A model generated the notes under the pieces. The model was not told the origin of the DNA and made no database searches. It saw only the letters and a program-made list of their open reading frames with translations. The translations under genes and the position numbers were made by a program. A DNA stretch of 64,000 nt from Pseudanabaena sp. lw0831 (GTDB lineage: Bacteria > Cyanobacteriota > Cyanobacteriia > Pseudanabaenales > Pseudanabaenaceae): positions 55,599 through 119,598 of the forward strand of contig NZ_BBJB01000056.1 of the NCBI RefSeq assembly GCF_016584665.1, given 5' to 3'. Shown here in pieces: positions 10,198-17,803 of this stretch (within the stretch, counting starts at the first letter, position 1; each line of letters opens with the position of its first letter).

Positions 10198-10468
10198 TTA
10201 TGACAGTCCTTTTCTTTCATCAATCAGACCAATCAAGTTTCCATTCATGCTAAGCGATGGTAGAGTTCAGCATTCTTTGAGCAGCAAAAGTTTTTGGTTT
10301 TTGTATTACGTTAGGGTACTTGCAACCCAGAAGGTTAGCAGCGCACAAAGATCTGTCAAGCAAACAAGAAAATCTACTAATAGTGTGATCAATAATTTTT
10401 GTTTAGTCTTTGACACTAAATGTGAGTTAAGGTATTATCTGACCCAACGTTAAAACAAAAGCATTTTT
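10198..10468. other. nrdJ upstream region
   Basis: There is no convincing gene in this ~270-base stretch. It carries the promoter listed at 10410-10438. I saw no B12-riboswitch core (no GCCACTG-type B12 box) although the downstream enzyme uses adenosylcobalamin. Confidence 0.5.
10410..10438 (+). promoter_or_regulatory. Strong sigma70-type promoter of nrdJ
   Basis: A consensus TTGACA (10410-10415), a spacer of exactly 17 bases and TATTAT (10433-10438) give near-ideal -35 and -10 boxes. The expected start of transcription is near 10445, about 24 bases before the nrdJ ATG. Confidence 0.75.
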
Positions 10469-12772
10469 ATGGTGCAAGAATTCACCCGCCTCTCCAAAGA
10501 GGTTAGATTCCCCGACAGCGCTCCTGCCGCTTATCCCGTATTTTTTAGGACATACAGCCGCAAATATAATAACAAGCGCGAAAGCTGGGCTGAAGTATGC
10601 GATCGCACACTTACAGGTTTAAAAACGCTAGGCAAGCTGACCAAAGAACAAGCTGACCTGATCGACAAAATGCAGAAACAGCTCAAGTCCCTCACCTCTG
10701 GACGTTGGCTGTGGGTTGGTGGTACGGAATGGGTCGATCGCCCCGAAAATTTCTCAGGCTCCTATAACTGCACCAGTACCAATGTAATCGATTGGCGCTC
10801 TTTTGGCTTGATGATGGATCTCGCGATGCAGGGATCTGGCACTGGCGGCGTATTAGAGCCGCAGTACATTAGCCAATTGCCTGTAATCCGTAACCAGTTG
10901 CAGGTAAATGTGATCGGTGCGATCGGGGCAACACCTGTTAGCGATCGCCGCCACAATACCGAAGTAGAATTTGACTATGCCAACAATGCCGTTAAGTTCT
11001 TCGTTGGTGATAGTCGCCAAGGTTGGGTCAAGTCCTACCAATCGCTACTTGAGCTATGCAGCGATGAGCAGTTTGACGCAGCTAAGCCTGTCCAAGTCAC
11101 CGTTGACATCAGCGATGTTCGCCCCAGTGGTGAAGCCCTCAAAGGTTTTGGCGGTATGGCAAATCCTGTCAAGTTGCCTACGCTTTACGATCGCTGCGCC
11201 AATGTTTTAAATAAAGCGATCGGTCGTCAACTCACCTCGGTTGAGTGCTGCATCCTCATCGATGAAGCCGCAGTCTGTATCGTGGCTGGGAACATCCGCA
11301 GAAGTGCGGGCATGAGACAGTTTTCTTCAGAGGATACACTCGGTTCTGTCGCGAAGGATAATCTCTGGCAACAGGATGAAGCTGGTAACTGGCGTATCGA
11401 TCCCGAACGCGATGCTTTGAGAATGGCAAATCATACCCGTGTATTCCATCGCAAGCCGACTGAACAAGAATGTGTTGATGCAGTTCGCAAACAATACTAT
11501 TCAGGTGAAGGTGCAATTCAATGGGCGGGTGAAGCGATCGCGCGTTCTAATGCTGATTTGATTACGACTCCCGAACTTAAGCGTGATTTTCTGTCCACCT
11601 ATGTCAAAGGTGCAGGAAAAGAATGGTTGCGATCGCAGCAGCCTGAAGTCTCTGAACATGAGCTAGAGCATAGATTACAGCGTTATGCTCTAAATCCCTG
11701 TGGTGAAATTTTGGGAGCAGATTTCCATTGCAATCTCTCGGAGGTGCATCTTAATCTGATTAATCCTAAGGATGAAAAAGAACAGGAAGCAGCCTTTAAA
11801 GCTGGTGCTTTATCAGTTGCATCACTTCTTAATCATCAATTCATCGAGAAGCGCTATCAATTTAGCCGTGATGTTGATCCGATTGTCGGTGTATCTTTCA
11901 CAGGACTATTTGACTTCTTCGTTCATGCCTTTGGTGTGGATTGGTTGCGCTGGTTTGAGGCGGGTCGTCCTGATACTGTGCAGGGGCTAGACTTCAAAGA
12001 GAAAGAAGCAAATTATCTCAATCGCTGGCGTGAGATTGTGCATCAGACGGTTTGGGAATATTGCGACGCGCATGGCTTACGCCGTCCGAATCGCTGCACA
12101 ACGACACAGCCAGCAGGCACAAAATCCTTGCTGACAGGGGCTTCCCCAGGTTGGCATCCTCCCAAGGCACAGCGCTTTATCCGTCGGATTACTTTCCGTA
12201 AGGATGATCCTGTGGCACGGGCTTGCATGGACTACGGCTATAGCATTATTCCTTCGCAATCAGATAAGGATGAGAACGGACAATTGTTGAATGATCCCTT
12301 CGATCCGAGATGTACAGAATGGCTGGTGGAGATTCCTGTGAGCGTTTCTTGGGCTGACCTTGATGGTGCGGACAAGGTTGACATCAGCAAGTTCGATGTG
12401 ATGGCGCAGTTTGATTTCTATATGCAGGTGCAGAAGCATTACACTCGTCATAATACTTCTGCAACTTTGGAGTTGCGTGAGGCGGAAATCGAGCCTTTAG
12501 GGAAGAAGATTTACGAAGCGATTCGTGATGATGAGGGTTATATCTCGGCGGCGCTGTTGGCGCGTTTTGACGACCTGCAAACTTTCCCTCGGTTGCCTTT
12601 TGAGCCAATCGATAAGGCTGCCTATGAGAAGCTCAGTGCTGAGGTGCTAGTACGTCGCAAGTCTGATGATTTTTACGCGAGTTTGTTGCGTTATGATTCG
12701 GGTGAGTTGATGGATGCGGGCCCTGCGGGTTGCGATTCTGATAAGTGTATGTTTCCTGAACAGAAGCCATAG
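10469..12772 (+). CDS. nrdJ: Adenosylcobalamin-dependent ribonucleoside-triphosphate reductase (class II)
   Basis: The 767-aa protein is a monomeric class II ribonucleotide reductase (RtpR type), making deoxynucleotides for DNA synthesis with coenzyme B12 as radical generator and so independent of oxygen. Recognisable parts are the N-terminal EFTRLSKEVRFPD, the SGRWLWVGG segment, SYNCTSTN with the first active-site cysteine, the thiyl-radical/acid loop NPCGEI at about residues 409-414, and the C-terminal redox pair C-x5-C in GCDSDKCMFP. No intein interrupts it, though inteins are frequent in cyanobacterial RNRs. It has its own strong promoter. Confidence 0.96.
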   Translation: MVQEFTRLSKEVRFPDSAPAAYPVFFRTYSRKYNNKRESWAEVCDRTLTGLKTLGKLTKEQADLIDKMQKQLKSLTSGRWLWVGGTEWVDRPENFSGSYNCTSTNVIDWRSFGLMMDLAMQGSGTGGVLEPQYISQLPVIRNQLQVNVIGAIGATPVSDRRHNTEVEFDYANNAVKFFVGDSRQGWVKSYQSLLELCSDEQFDAAKPVQVTVDISDVRPSGEALKGFGGMANPVKLPTLYDRCANVLNKAIGRQLTSVECCILIDEAAVCIVAGNIRRSAGMRQFSSEDTLGSVAKDNLWQQDEAGNWRIDPERDALRMANHTRVFHRKPTEQECVDAVRKQYYSGEGAIQWAGEAIARSNADLITTPELKRDFLSTYVKGAGKEWLRSQQPEVSEHELEHRLQRYALNPCGEILGADFHCNLSEVHLNLINPKDEKEQEAAFKAGALSVASLLNHQFIEKRYQFSRDVDPIVGVSFTGLFDFFVHAFGVDWLRWFEAGRPDTVQGLDFKEKEANYLNRWREIVHQTVWEYCDAHGLRRPNRCTTTQPAGTKSLLTGASPGWHPPKAQRFIRRITFRKDDPVARACMDYGYSIIPSQSDKDENGQLLNDPFDPRCTEWLVEIPVSVSWADLDGADKVDISKFDVMAQFDFYMQVQKHYTRHNTSATLELREAEIEPLGKKIYEAIRDDEGYISAALLARFDDLQTFPRLPFEPIDKAAYEKLSAEVLVRRKSDDFYASLLRYDSGELMDAGPAGCDSDKCMFPEQKP

Positions 12773-12909
12773 GAAACGTTTTAACATAATGATTTAGGTG
12801 ATTAGGTAGAAATTTTCTTGCAAATCACCTAAATTAGTAAGAGTGTGAATTCGGCTATAATCTAAAAATATGCTTTAAGAATGTATGCAAACGCAGGAAA
12901 TATAAAGCT

Positions 12910-13176
12910 ATGCAAGCAATTCGGTTACATCAAACTATAGAAAAAGATGGTGAAATTCATCTAAGCAATCTTCCTGTTTTTCAAGGGCAACAGGTTGAAG
13001 TAGTAGTTTCACTTTCTCCTTTGCCTGAGTCTAAAAAGACTTTTACTGCGCGTCAATTACTGAATTCTGGGTTAATTGGTGTGTGGGAGAATCGTACTGA
13101 TATTAAGGATAGTTTGACCTATGCTCGTCAGTTGCGCGATCAATCTCAAGCAAAACGTTATGATCTTTTTGGATAG
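12910..13176 (+). CDS. Antitoxin-like partner of PIN toxin
   Basis: The 88-aa protein starts with a short strand-rich segment (IRLHQTIEKDGEIHLSNLPVFQGQQVEVVVSL), resembling the N-terminus of AbrB-like or other cyanobacterial VapB-type antitoxins. It ends in a helical, charged C-terminus (WENRTDIKDSLTYARQLRDQS), the usual toxin-binding region. Its 3' end overlaps the PIN-domain gene by 17 bases, a hallmark of type II toxin-antitoxin pairs. It is the first gene of an AT-rich, HIP1-poor island. Confidence 0.72.
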   Translation: MQAIRLHQTIEKDGEIHLSNLPVFQGQQVEVVVSLSPLPESKKTFTARQLLNSGLIGVWENRTDIKDSLTYARQLRDQSQAKRYDLFG

Positions 13177-13546
13177 TGACATTATCATAGACTTCCTGCG
13201 AAGATATCCGCCAGCAATTAGTTGGTTAGAATCTCTAGAGGATGAGAAGATTGCTTTATCTGGTCATGTGGCAATGGAATTAATGCAAGGCTGTAATAAC
13301 AAAGTTGAGTTGCGGCAAATCCGAAGATTAATTGCTAATTTTGAGGTTGTCTGGGCGACAGCCGAAACTTGTAATCAAGCTTTAGAAGTGTTTGCAGATT
13401 ATAATCTCAGTCATGGACTTGGTTTGATTGATACTTTGATTGGTCAAACAGCTATTTCTTTAGGTGTTCCGTTACATACGTTTAATGTCAAGCACTATGC
13501 AGTTATTCCAAATCTCACAACTGTGCAACCATACAAAAGACTGTAG
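13160..13546 (+). CDS. vapC: VapC-type PIN-domain ribonuclease toxin
   Basis: A 128-aa PIN protein. The acidic metal site is visible as FLDSDIIIDFL (first Asp), VAMELMQG (Glu) and GLGLIDTLIGQTA (third Asp), with the terminal TFNVKHYAVI strand corresponding to the family's T-x-N-x-x-H/D motif. VapC toxins cut tRNA or rRNA when the antitoxin is lost. I prefer ATG 13160, which starts directly with the first PIN strand, over an upstream in-frame codon at 13121 inside the antitoxin gene. Confidence 0.85.
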   Translation: MIFLDSDIIIDFLRRYPPAISWLESLEDEKIALSGHVAMELMQGCNNKVELRQIRRLIANFEVVWATAETCNQALEVFADYNLSHGLGLIDTLIGQTAISLGVPLHTFNVKHYAVIPNLTTVQPYKRL

Positions 13547-13602
13547 CTCAGTTGATTTCAAGTTACGATTGTTCGCGAATGAAACGGAGATAGACCAAGA
13601 CT

Positions 13603-13815
13603 ATGTTTACTAAAGAAAAATCAAGCGATCTTAAAGTAATTGCTATGTCTATAGATGCTCTTAATCTAACTGAGCAGTTATGGCTTTTGGAGCGTATAGC
13701 GCATCAAATTCGGATTAAGAATGAATTAGCAGCAATGGTACAAGATCCGCAAATTCAATCTGAGCTTTCTCAGATTCAGCAAGAATTTGTTGCTTCAGAC
13801 TTTAAATCTAGGTAG
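13603..13815 (+). CDS. Orphan antitoxin-like small protein
   Basis: The 70-aa product (SIDALNLTEQLWLLERIAHQIRIK, then PQIQSELSQIQQEF) resembles small cyanobacterial antitoxins that usually precede a PemK/MazF- or RelE-like toxin. No such toxin follows: seven bases after its stop a four-helix membrane protein begins. Either the toxin was lost or the membrane protein replaces it. Assignment is by pattern only. Confidence 0.55.
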   Translation: MFTKEKSSDLKVIAMSIDALNLTEQLWLLERIAHQIRIKNELAAMVQDPQIQSELSQIQQEFVASDFKSR

Positions 13816-13822
13816 GACGACA

Positions 13823-14350
13823 ATGAAAAAAATTGACTCTAGCAAGGAATTGAACAACTTTGTTGAAGCTAATGTTTACTACTCAGACAACCCATATTTA
13901 AATGCGAATGAAAAGCTAGAGGTGGCAATGTGGTTTGCCTTACCTAGTGTTCTAACGTCCTACAGTTTTTTGGCAACTTCTATCTACTCTGTAAACTATT
14001 CTTTTAATTGGTTTTGCCTATTTGGAATTCCAATAACTGTAAATCTAATTTCTGGGTTAATTAACTGGTTTTTCTATTCAAAAAAACTTAATATTTTCTT
14101 TGGCACGACTATTTTCAATGGTTGGCTATTATTTGTTCTTCAAATTGCTGTCACAATTTTTTTAGTTGTAAAAAGTGCTTATATCTTGGCTGTTTTGCTT
14201 GTAATTTTCTCGTATAATCCTTTTTTTAATCCTCTAGAACCACACGCCTATTTGTATTCTTATTTTTCAAATAAAAAGTATAAAATCCATCCTTATTATG
14301 CATTTTTCAAACGTTTCTATAAATATAGATTTCCTTTTGAAAATGGTTAA
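13823..14350 (+). CDS. Small four-helix membrane protein, unknown
   Basis: The 175-aa protein is rich in Phe, Tyr, Asn and Lys, encoded by very AT-rich DNA unlike the core genes. Four hydrophobic segments are visible (ALPSVLTSYSFLATSIY, FCLFGIPITVNLISGLINW, TTIFNGWLLFVLQIAVTIFL, AYILAVLLVIFSYNPFF), followed by an aromatic basic tail. ATG 13823 is preceded by AGGACGACA; an upstream start would overlap the antitoxin-like gene. I do not recognise the family. Position and composition suggest recent transfer. The next gene begins six bases after its stop. Confidence 0.6.
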   Translation: MKKIDSSKELNNFVEANVYYSDNPYLNANEKLEVAMWFALPSVLTSYSFLATSIYSVNYSFNWFCLFGIPITVNLISGLINWFFYSKKLNIFFGTTIFNGWLLFVLQIAVTIFLVVKSAYILAVLLVIFSYNPFFNPLEPHAYLYSYFSNKKYKIHPYYAFFKRFYKYRFPFENG

Positions 14351-14356
14351 AATAAT

Positions 14357-15136
14357 ATGACTGATCTAGAAGAATATCTGAAACAAACAGAAAGTGCTGT
14401 TGTCAAACTATTTGAGGGCATTAATTTATATCTCAAAATCCCAAAAGTAATTATCTACATGGGAGATGCGGAAGACAAAGATGCTTGGCAATACTGGCTG
14501 AATAAAAATAGCGTTCCAATCCAATCATCACTTAAATTGCAGAGAGAATTCTTTGCAGAAAGTTTTGCATTTGCCACTATGTGTGGTTCTTTACTGCAAA
14601 TTGCAGCAATGGGAATTCAATTATTTTCTGAAAACAAAAATATCCCTGAACAACTCCCCGAAAATGTACGAAAGCTATTGATGAAGTCTGGAGGTAAACC
14701 TGTCAAATTTTGTATAGGACGCTGGGTAAGTAAATTGCCTATTGGTTTGATAATTTATGCTGGTCGTAATCAGTACAACCATATGGACGATGATAAACTT
14801 CGTGGACTAAACAAAGCAATATTCAATCATCTTGCAGAAAATCATGACGATGACACGAAAGAGTTTTTTAAAGATCCAGCATTTGATTTAGAAAATAAAT
14901 TGTTAATAAACTTTTCTAGCAATATTACAGCACTTCTTGGATGGAAAAATTATGAGTCTTATTATTCTGACATGAAGTCATTGATAGTAAGAGATGTATT
15001 AAATCAAGAAATAACTGCCAGTCAAGAGCAAAAACTAGACTCTGCGGTAGAATGCTTTCAGCGAGGCTGGGATGATGCGATGAATGGTAGAACTCACCCA
15101 ATCTCTGAACTTTGGGATGGAATCGATGTCGATTGA
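14357..15136 (+). CDS. HEPN-like protein with C-terminal antitoxin-like tail
   Basis: A 259-aa protein, mostly helical by eye. Residues R137-H142 read RNQYNH within a GLIIYAGRNQYNHMDD segment, which fits the R-x4-6-H signature of HEPN-type RNases and related proteins. The last ~40 residues (SAVECFQRGWDDAMNGRTHP then ELWDGIDVD) resemble the C-terminus of small antitoxins that pair with RelE/ParE-type toxins in cyanobacteria. Its 3' end overlaps the RelE-like gene by 11 bases. The arrangement suggests a toxin-binding tail appended to a larger domain. Function is inferred only. Confidence 0.55.
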   Translation: MTDLEEYLKQTESAVVKLFEGINLYLKIPKVIIYMGDAEDKDAWQYWLNKNSVPIQSSLKLQREFFAESFAFATMCGSLLQIAAMGIQLFSENKNIPEQLPENVRKLLMKSGGKPVKFCIGRWVSKLPIGLIIYAGRNQYNHMDDDKLRGLNKAIFNHLAENHDDDTKEFFKDPAFDLENKLLINFSSNITALLGWKNYESYYSDMKSLIVRDVLNQEITASQEQKLDSAVECFQRGWDDAMNGRTHPISELWDGIDVD

Positions 15137-15467
15137 TCCATTAGTTGAAATTAAATTCTCCGATGAGTTTAAAAATGACCTGCGTAATCTAGCAAAAAAG
15201 TACCGAAGCATCAGGAAGGATTTACAACCAATTCTTGACGACTTGCAATCGGGAAATTTTAAAGGAGATCAAATTGCCCATGTTGGTTATACAGTCTTCA
15301 AGCTACGGCTTAAAAATAGTGATAATAAAAAGGGTAAAAGTGCTGGCTATCGAGTTATCTACTATGTCAAAACATCTACATCCGTTATTTTGATTGCCAT
15401 TTACTCTAAATCCGAACAATCAGACATTTCAGCCGCAGAAGTTCGACGCATTATTGAAAGAACTTAG
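15126..15467 (+). CDS. RelE/ParE-superfamily toxin
   Basis: The 113-aa product has the compact RelE-fold pattern: KFSDEFKNDLRNLAKKYRSIRKDLQPILDDL helices, GYTVFKLRL, the glycine/basic turn KGKSAGYRVIYYV and the last strand VILIAIYSKSEQSDI. These match the family elements in which an Arg on the central strand and a C-terminal aromatic or basic residue act on ribosome-bound mRNA. ATG 15126 overlaps the upstream gene by 11 bases, which supports coupled translation with its antitoxin-like tail. Confidence 0.75.
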   Translation: MSIDPLVEIKFSDEFKNDLRNLAKKYRSIRKDLQPILDDLQSGNFKGDQIAHVGYTVFKLRLKNSDNKKGKSAGYRVIYYVKTSTSVILIAIYSKSEQSDISAAEVRRIIERT

Positions 15468-15575
15468 CGATCGCTAATCACATTAACAATTTATGGGGCG
15501 ATCGCATTGCAAATCAGAGACTAGGCGATCGCAAAGCTATAATCTTAGTCAGTTACAACATTTAAGAGGTTTTTG

Positions 15576-15773
15576 ATGGCTTCTATTACTATTAATCTTC
15601 CAGATGAACAACTTCAGAAAATACAAAAGTTAGCTCAAGAGAGTCAAGTATCTCCTGAAGATTTATTACAAGCAAGTATAGAAGATTGGTTGTCTAGCCC
15701 CAAAAAAGAGTTTAGCGAAGCTATAAGTTATGTACTGCAAAAGAATGCCGAACTCTACCGTCGTTTAGCATGA
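15576..15773 (+). CDS. Ribbon-helix-helix-like antitoxin of Doc-type toxin
   Basis: The 65-aa protein begins ASITINLPDEQLQKIQKLAQESQVSPEDLLQASIEDWL, the strand-helix-helix pattern of a ribbon-helix-helix DNA-binding antitoxin, and has a helical tail (AISYVLQKNAELYRRLA) for toxin binding. The ATG at 15576 follows an AAGAGGT ribosome-binding site. Its stop overlaps the next start in ATGA, typical of an antitoxin-toxin pair. Confidence 0.75.
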   Translation: MASITINLPDEQLQKIQKLAQESQVSPEDLLQASIEDWLSSPKKEFSEAISYVLQKNAELYRRLA

Positions 15774-16021
15774 TTCGTTATCTCACAATAGTAGAAATTC
15801 TCGATATCCATCATCAAGTAACCCGACAGTCAGGTGGAGCTGAAGGTATTCGTGATTTTGGGAGATTAGAATCGGCGATCGCTCAACCGCTCATGACATT
15901 TGACGGAGAAGATTTATACCCAACAATTGTTGATAAAGCTGCGGCTCTGGGATTTTCAATCGTGATGAATCATCCATTCGTAGATGGAAATAAGCGCACA
16001 GGTCACGCAGCAATTGCTTAG
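15770..16021 (+). pseudogene. Truncated Doc/Fic-family toxin
   Basis: The frame encodes 83 aa with the Doc-type N-terminus (RYLTIVEILDIHHQVTRQSGG, then GIRDFGRLESAIAQP) and the catalytic HPFVDGNKRTGHAA motif (H-x-F-x-D-G-N-K-R). Doc proteins phosphorylate EF-Tu. Members are usually about 125 aa; here a TAG stop comes right after the motif, and downstream sequence in the same frame does not look like the missing C-terminal helices. The active-site loop is complete but the fold is probably not, so I call it a remnant. Confidence 0.7.
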
Positions 16022-16288
16022 TTTGATTACTACATTTTATAGCCTAATCCAAGATTTAGGCAGCCTTTAAACAGGTTGATATGGATTGGTTGAGATATTT
16101 TGATTTATCGGGCGATCGCTCAAATAAAACTTACAAATCATTGCTTAGGGAAGTTACATCACTTACCTGCAAATACAACTATTGCTGTAGTCCCTTTGCC
16201 TATTCTTTGACTGGGAAGGGGGTAAGACACAGCTAAAACTCTAAGCCATCTGGAAATATCACTTTAGCTACTTTGTACAGCTATTTGA
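16022..16288. other. Gap after Doc remnant
   Basis: The 267 bases hold only a short 51-codon frame at 16081-16236 with no recognisable features. They may be scar DNA from the deletion that removed the end of the Doc gene. Confidence 0.35.
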
Positions 16289-17209
16289 CTAAAGATTGAA
16301 GAAACTCCGAATAGAGTTTAGATATAGTGGCTCATTGGTAGAGGCGGTATTATTGTGTCCAGCATTGGGAATAAGAACGATTTGTTTTTTTGTCGATGTT
16401 GCCTCATACAAACGCTGAGACATCGCCGAAGGGATTAGATCGTCAGCAGTGCCATGAATATAAAGCACAGGTAAAGATAGCGATCGCACTTTGGAGATCG
16501 AATCAAAACGTTGATGAATTAACAAATCAATCGGAAAAATACGATATTTAGGATCGAGTTGAGCCATGTCGCTCATCGAAGTGAATGAAGCATCGACAAT
16601 CATTCCTAATGCATCGGGATGCTTCGCAGCAAGATCGATCGCGATCGCGCCACCTAACGAATGCCCATAAATCATAATCTGACTTGGTTTATAACCTTTT
16701 TGGACGAGATAATCCCAAGCCGTCTGTGCGTCTGTGTAAACCGATGATTCTGTAGGGAATGCGCCTTCACTTCTGCCATAGCCACGATAATCAATTACTA
16801 GAACTGAGAACCCCATCCGCATTAAGCGATTAGCATGTTTTGCATTGGCACTAATATTTTTACCCTTGCCATGCAAATACAAAATCACTTTGCGATCGAC
16901 TAAATCACTTTTTGCTTCTTGCTTGGCATTGGGCAACCACCAACCATGAATATTTTCAGTCTTGCCATCGGCACTCTGGACAGGAATTAAGACATCCTCA
17001 TACTTAGCATTAAACTCGGCGGGTGTAGTCGTAATTTCCTTAACTGGTGAAAAGACCAGCCTCGTTTGCCCAAACCACAATACAGCGCAGACAGAACTGT
17101 AAAAACTGGCGATCACAATCCCAGCGATCGCGACAGGGCGAAGCCAACGTTTAGGCGATCGTTTTTGGATCTGCTCATGTTGCAATGATTCTAGGGATGA
17201 TTCAGACAT
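16289..17209 (-). CDS. Membrane-anchored alpha/beta hydrolase
   Basis: The 306-aa protein has an N-terminal anchor (AIAGIVIASFYSSVCAVLWFG) followed by an alpha/beta-hydrolase domain. The oxyanion HGKGKN strand, the nucleophile elbow YGHSLGGAI, the acid HGTADDLIP and the catalytic histidine NAGHNNT are all visible. It resembles the FrsA/BEM46-like family annotated as alpha/beta hydrolases with unknown substrate. I use the ATG at 17209 (MSESSLESLQ) rather than the one at 17257, because upstream residues are encoded next to the palindromic repeat and have no family character. Confidence 0.85.
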   Translation of the reverse strand: MSESSLESLQHEQIQKRSPKRWLRPVAIAGIVIASFYSSVCAVLWFGQTRLVFSPVKEITTTPAEFNAKYEDVLIPVQSADGKTENIHGWWLPNAKQEAKSDLVDRKVILYLHGKGKNISANAKHANRLMRMGFSVLVIDYRGYGRSEGAFPTESSVYTDAQTAWDYLVQKGYKPSQIMIYGHSLGGAIAIDLAAKHPDALGMIVDASFTSMSDMAQLDPKYRIFPIDLLIHQRFDSISKVRSLSLPVLYIHGTADDLIPSAMSQRLYEATSTKKQIVLIPNAGHNNTASTNEPLYLNSIRSFFNL

Positions 17210-17237
17210 TGAGGTTTGAGGTTTTGGGTTTAGTTGC

Positions 17238-17386
17238 TTATAGCAATTTACGAACAAAATAACATATTGGATTTTTTAAAGAATGCTGCAAGCAGCATTC
17301 TTTAAACCCCAAAAATCTGTACCGCCCGCGCAGCGGGCGGTACAGATTTTTGGGGTTTATATTGCATATTTGCACTATTGCTGTAA
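17238..17386. repeat. Composite two-hairpin element between hydrolase and tRNA-Leu
   Basis: The ends are TTATAGC (17238) and GCTGTAA (17386). Inside are a 15-bp hairpin (17275-17289 with 17292-17306) and a perfect 26-bp hairpin (17304-17329 with 17333-17358) with the triloop GCA. The left ~40 bases match the 107-bp elements at 29055-29161 and 32399-32505, so this copy looks like one of those with its right half exchanged. Confidence 0.75.
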
Positions 17387-17412
17387 TATAGTTAAGCACT
17401 AAAAAAGCAATT

Positions 17413-17493
17413 GCGGTCATGGTGGAATGGTAGACACGCCATCTTGAGGTGGTGGTGGCGAAAGCTGTGAGAGTTCGAGTCTCTCTGACCGCA
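17413..17493 (+). tRNA. tRNA-Leu(GAG)
   Basis: The acceptor stem GCGGTCA (17413-17419) pairs with TGACCGC (17486-17492), and the discriminator is A17493. The anticodon stem CCATC/GGTGG encloses the loop TTGAGGT, giving anticodon GAG. A long variable arm follows (GTGGCGAAAGCTGT), as in class II tRNAs, then a T-arm with GTTCGAGTC. CCA is not encoded. The gene is followed at once by a strong terminator. Confidence 0.95.
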
Positions 17494-17499
17494 TATTAA

Positions 17500-17536
17500 A
17501 AATAAAAAAGCAGCGCGTAGCGCTGCTTTTTTATTT
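17500..17536 (+). terminator. Terminator of tRNA-Leu
   Basis: A perfect 17-bp stem (17500-17516 with 17520-17536) with the GC core GCAGCGC, the triloop GTA and a T6 run. Confidence 0.9.
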
Positions 17537-17590
17537 ATCGATAATATTGTAGTAGCCTTGAATTTTAATTTACAAACTGCTTCTAAACTC

Positions 17591-17770
17591 ATGTCTCGTC
17601 AAGTCAATTGTCAAGAAGAATGCACCAATGGATGTATCCTCGGTGATCAATGTCCCAACTTAGAATATCTCGCTAAAGCTCGCAAATTTTTAGCTGAAAC
17701 ATCAATCGATAAGCTGATCGAAATTTCTGATTCCCGTTTTCTACGTCCAGATGCACCCGCTGACAAATAA
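17591..17770 (+). CDS. Small cysteine-containing cyanobacterial protein
   Basis: The 59-aa protein has four cysteines near its N-terminus (NCQEECTNGCILGDQCPNLEY), possibly a metal site, then a helical region (LAKARKFLAETSIDKLIEIS). I take ATG 17591 because the Cys-rich part follows immediately; an in-frame alternative at 17558 adds 11 residues. Function unknown. Its stop codon lies inside the bidirectional terminator shared with mazG. Confidence 0.6.
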   Translation: MSRQVNCQEECTNGCILGDQCPNLEYLAKARKFLAETSIDKLIEISDSRFLRPDAPADK

Positions 17771-17803
17771 AAAAAGCCTCGCTAAGCGAGGCTTTTTTTA
17801 TTT
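17765..17803. terminator. Bidirectional terminator containing both stop codons
   Basis: A perfect 18-bp stem (17765-17782 with 17786-17803), with core GCCTCGC and triloop TAA, is flanked by A- and T-runs. The plus-strand stop (17768-17770) lies in one arm and the minus-strand mazG stop (17798-17800) in the other. Confidence 0.92.

Noticed and set aside
10247..10453. 68-codon frame before nrdJ
   Set aside because: It overlaps the strong nrdJ promoter, has no family character and no ribosome-binding site.
10198..10468. B12 riboswitch before the B12-dependent reductase
   Set aside because: I looked for the GCCACTG-type B12 box and paired elements and saw none; a plain promoter explains the region.
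16081..16236. 51-codon frame after the Doc remnant
   Set aside because: It has no recognisable motif or ribosome-binding site and may be scar DNA.
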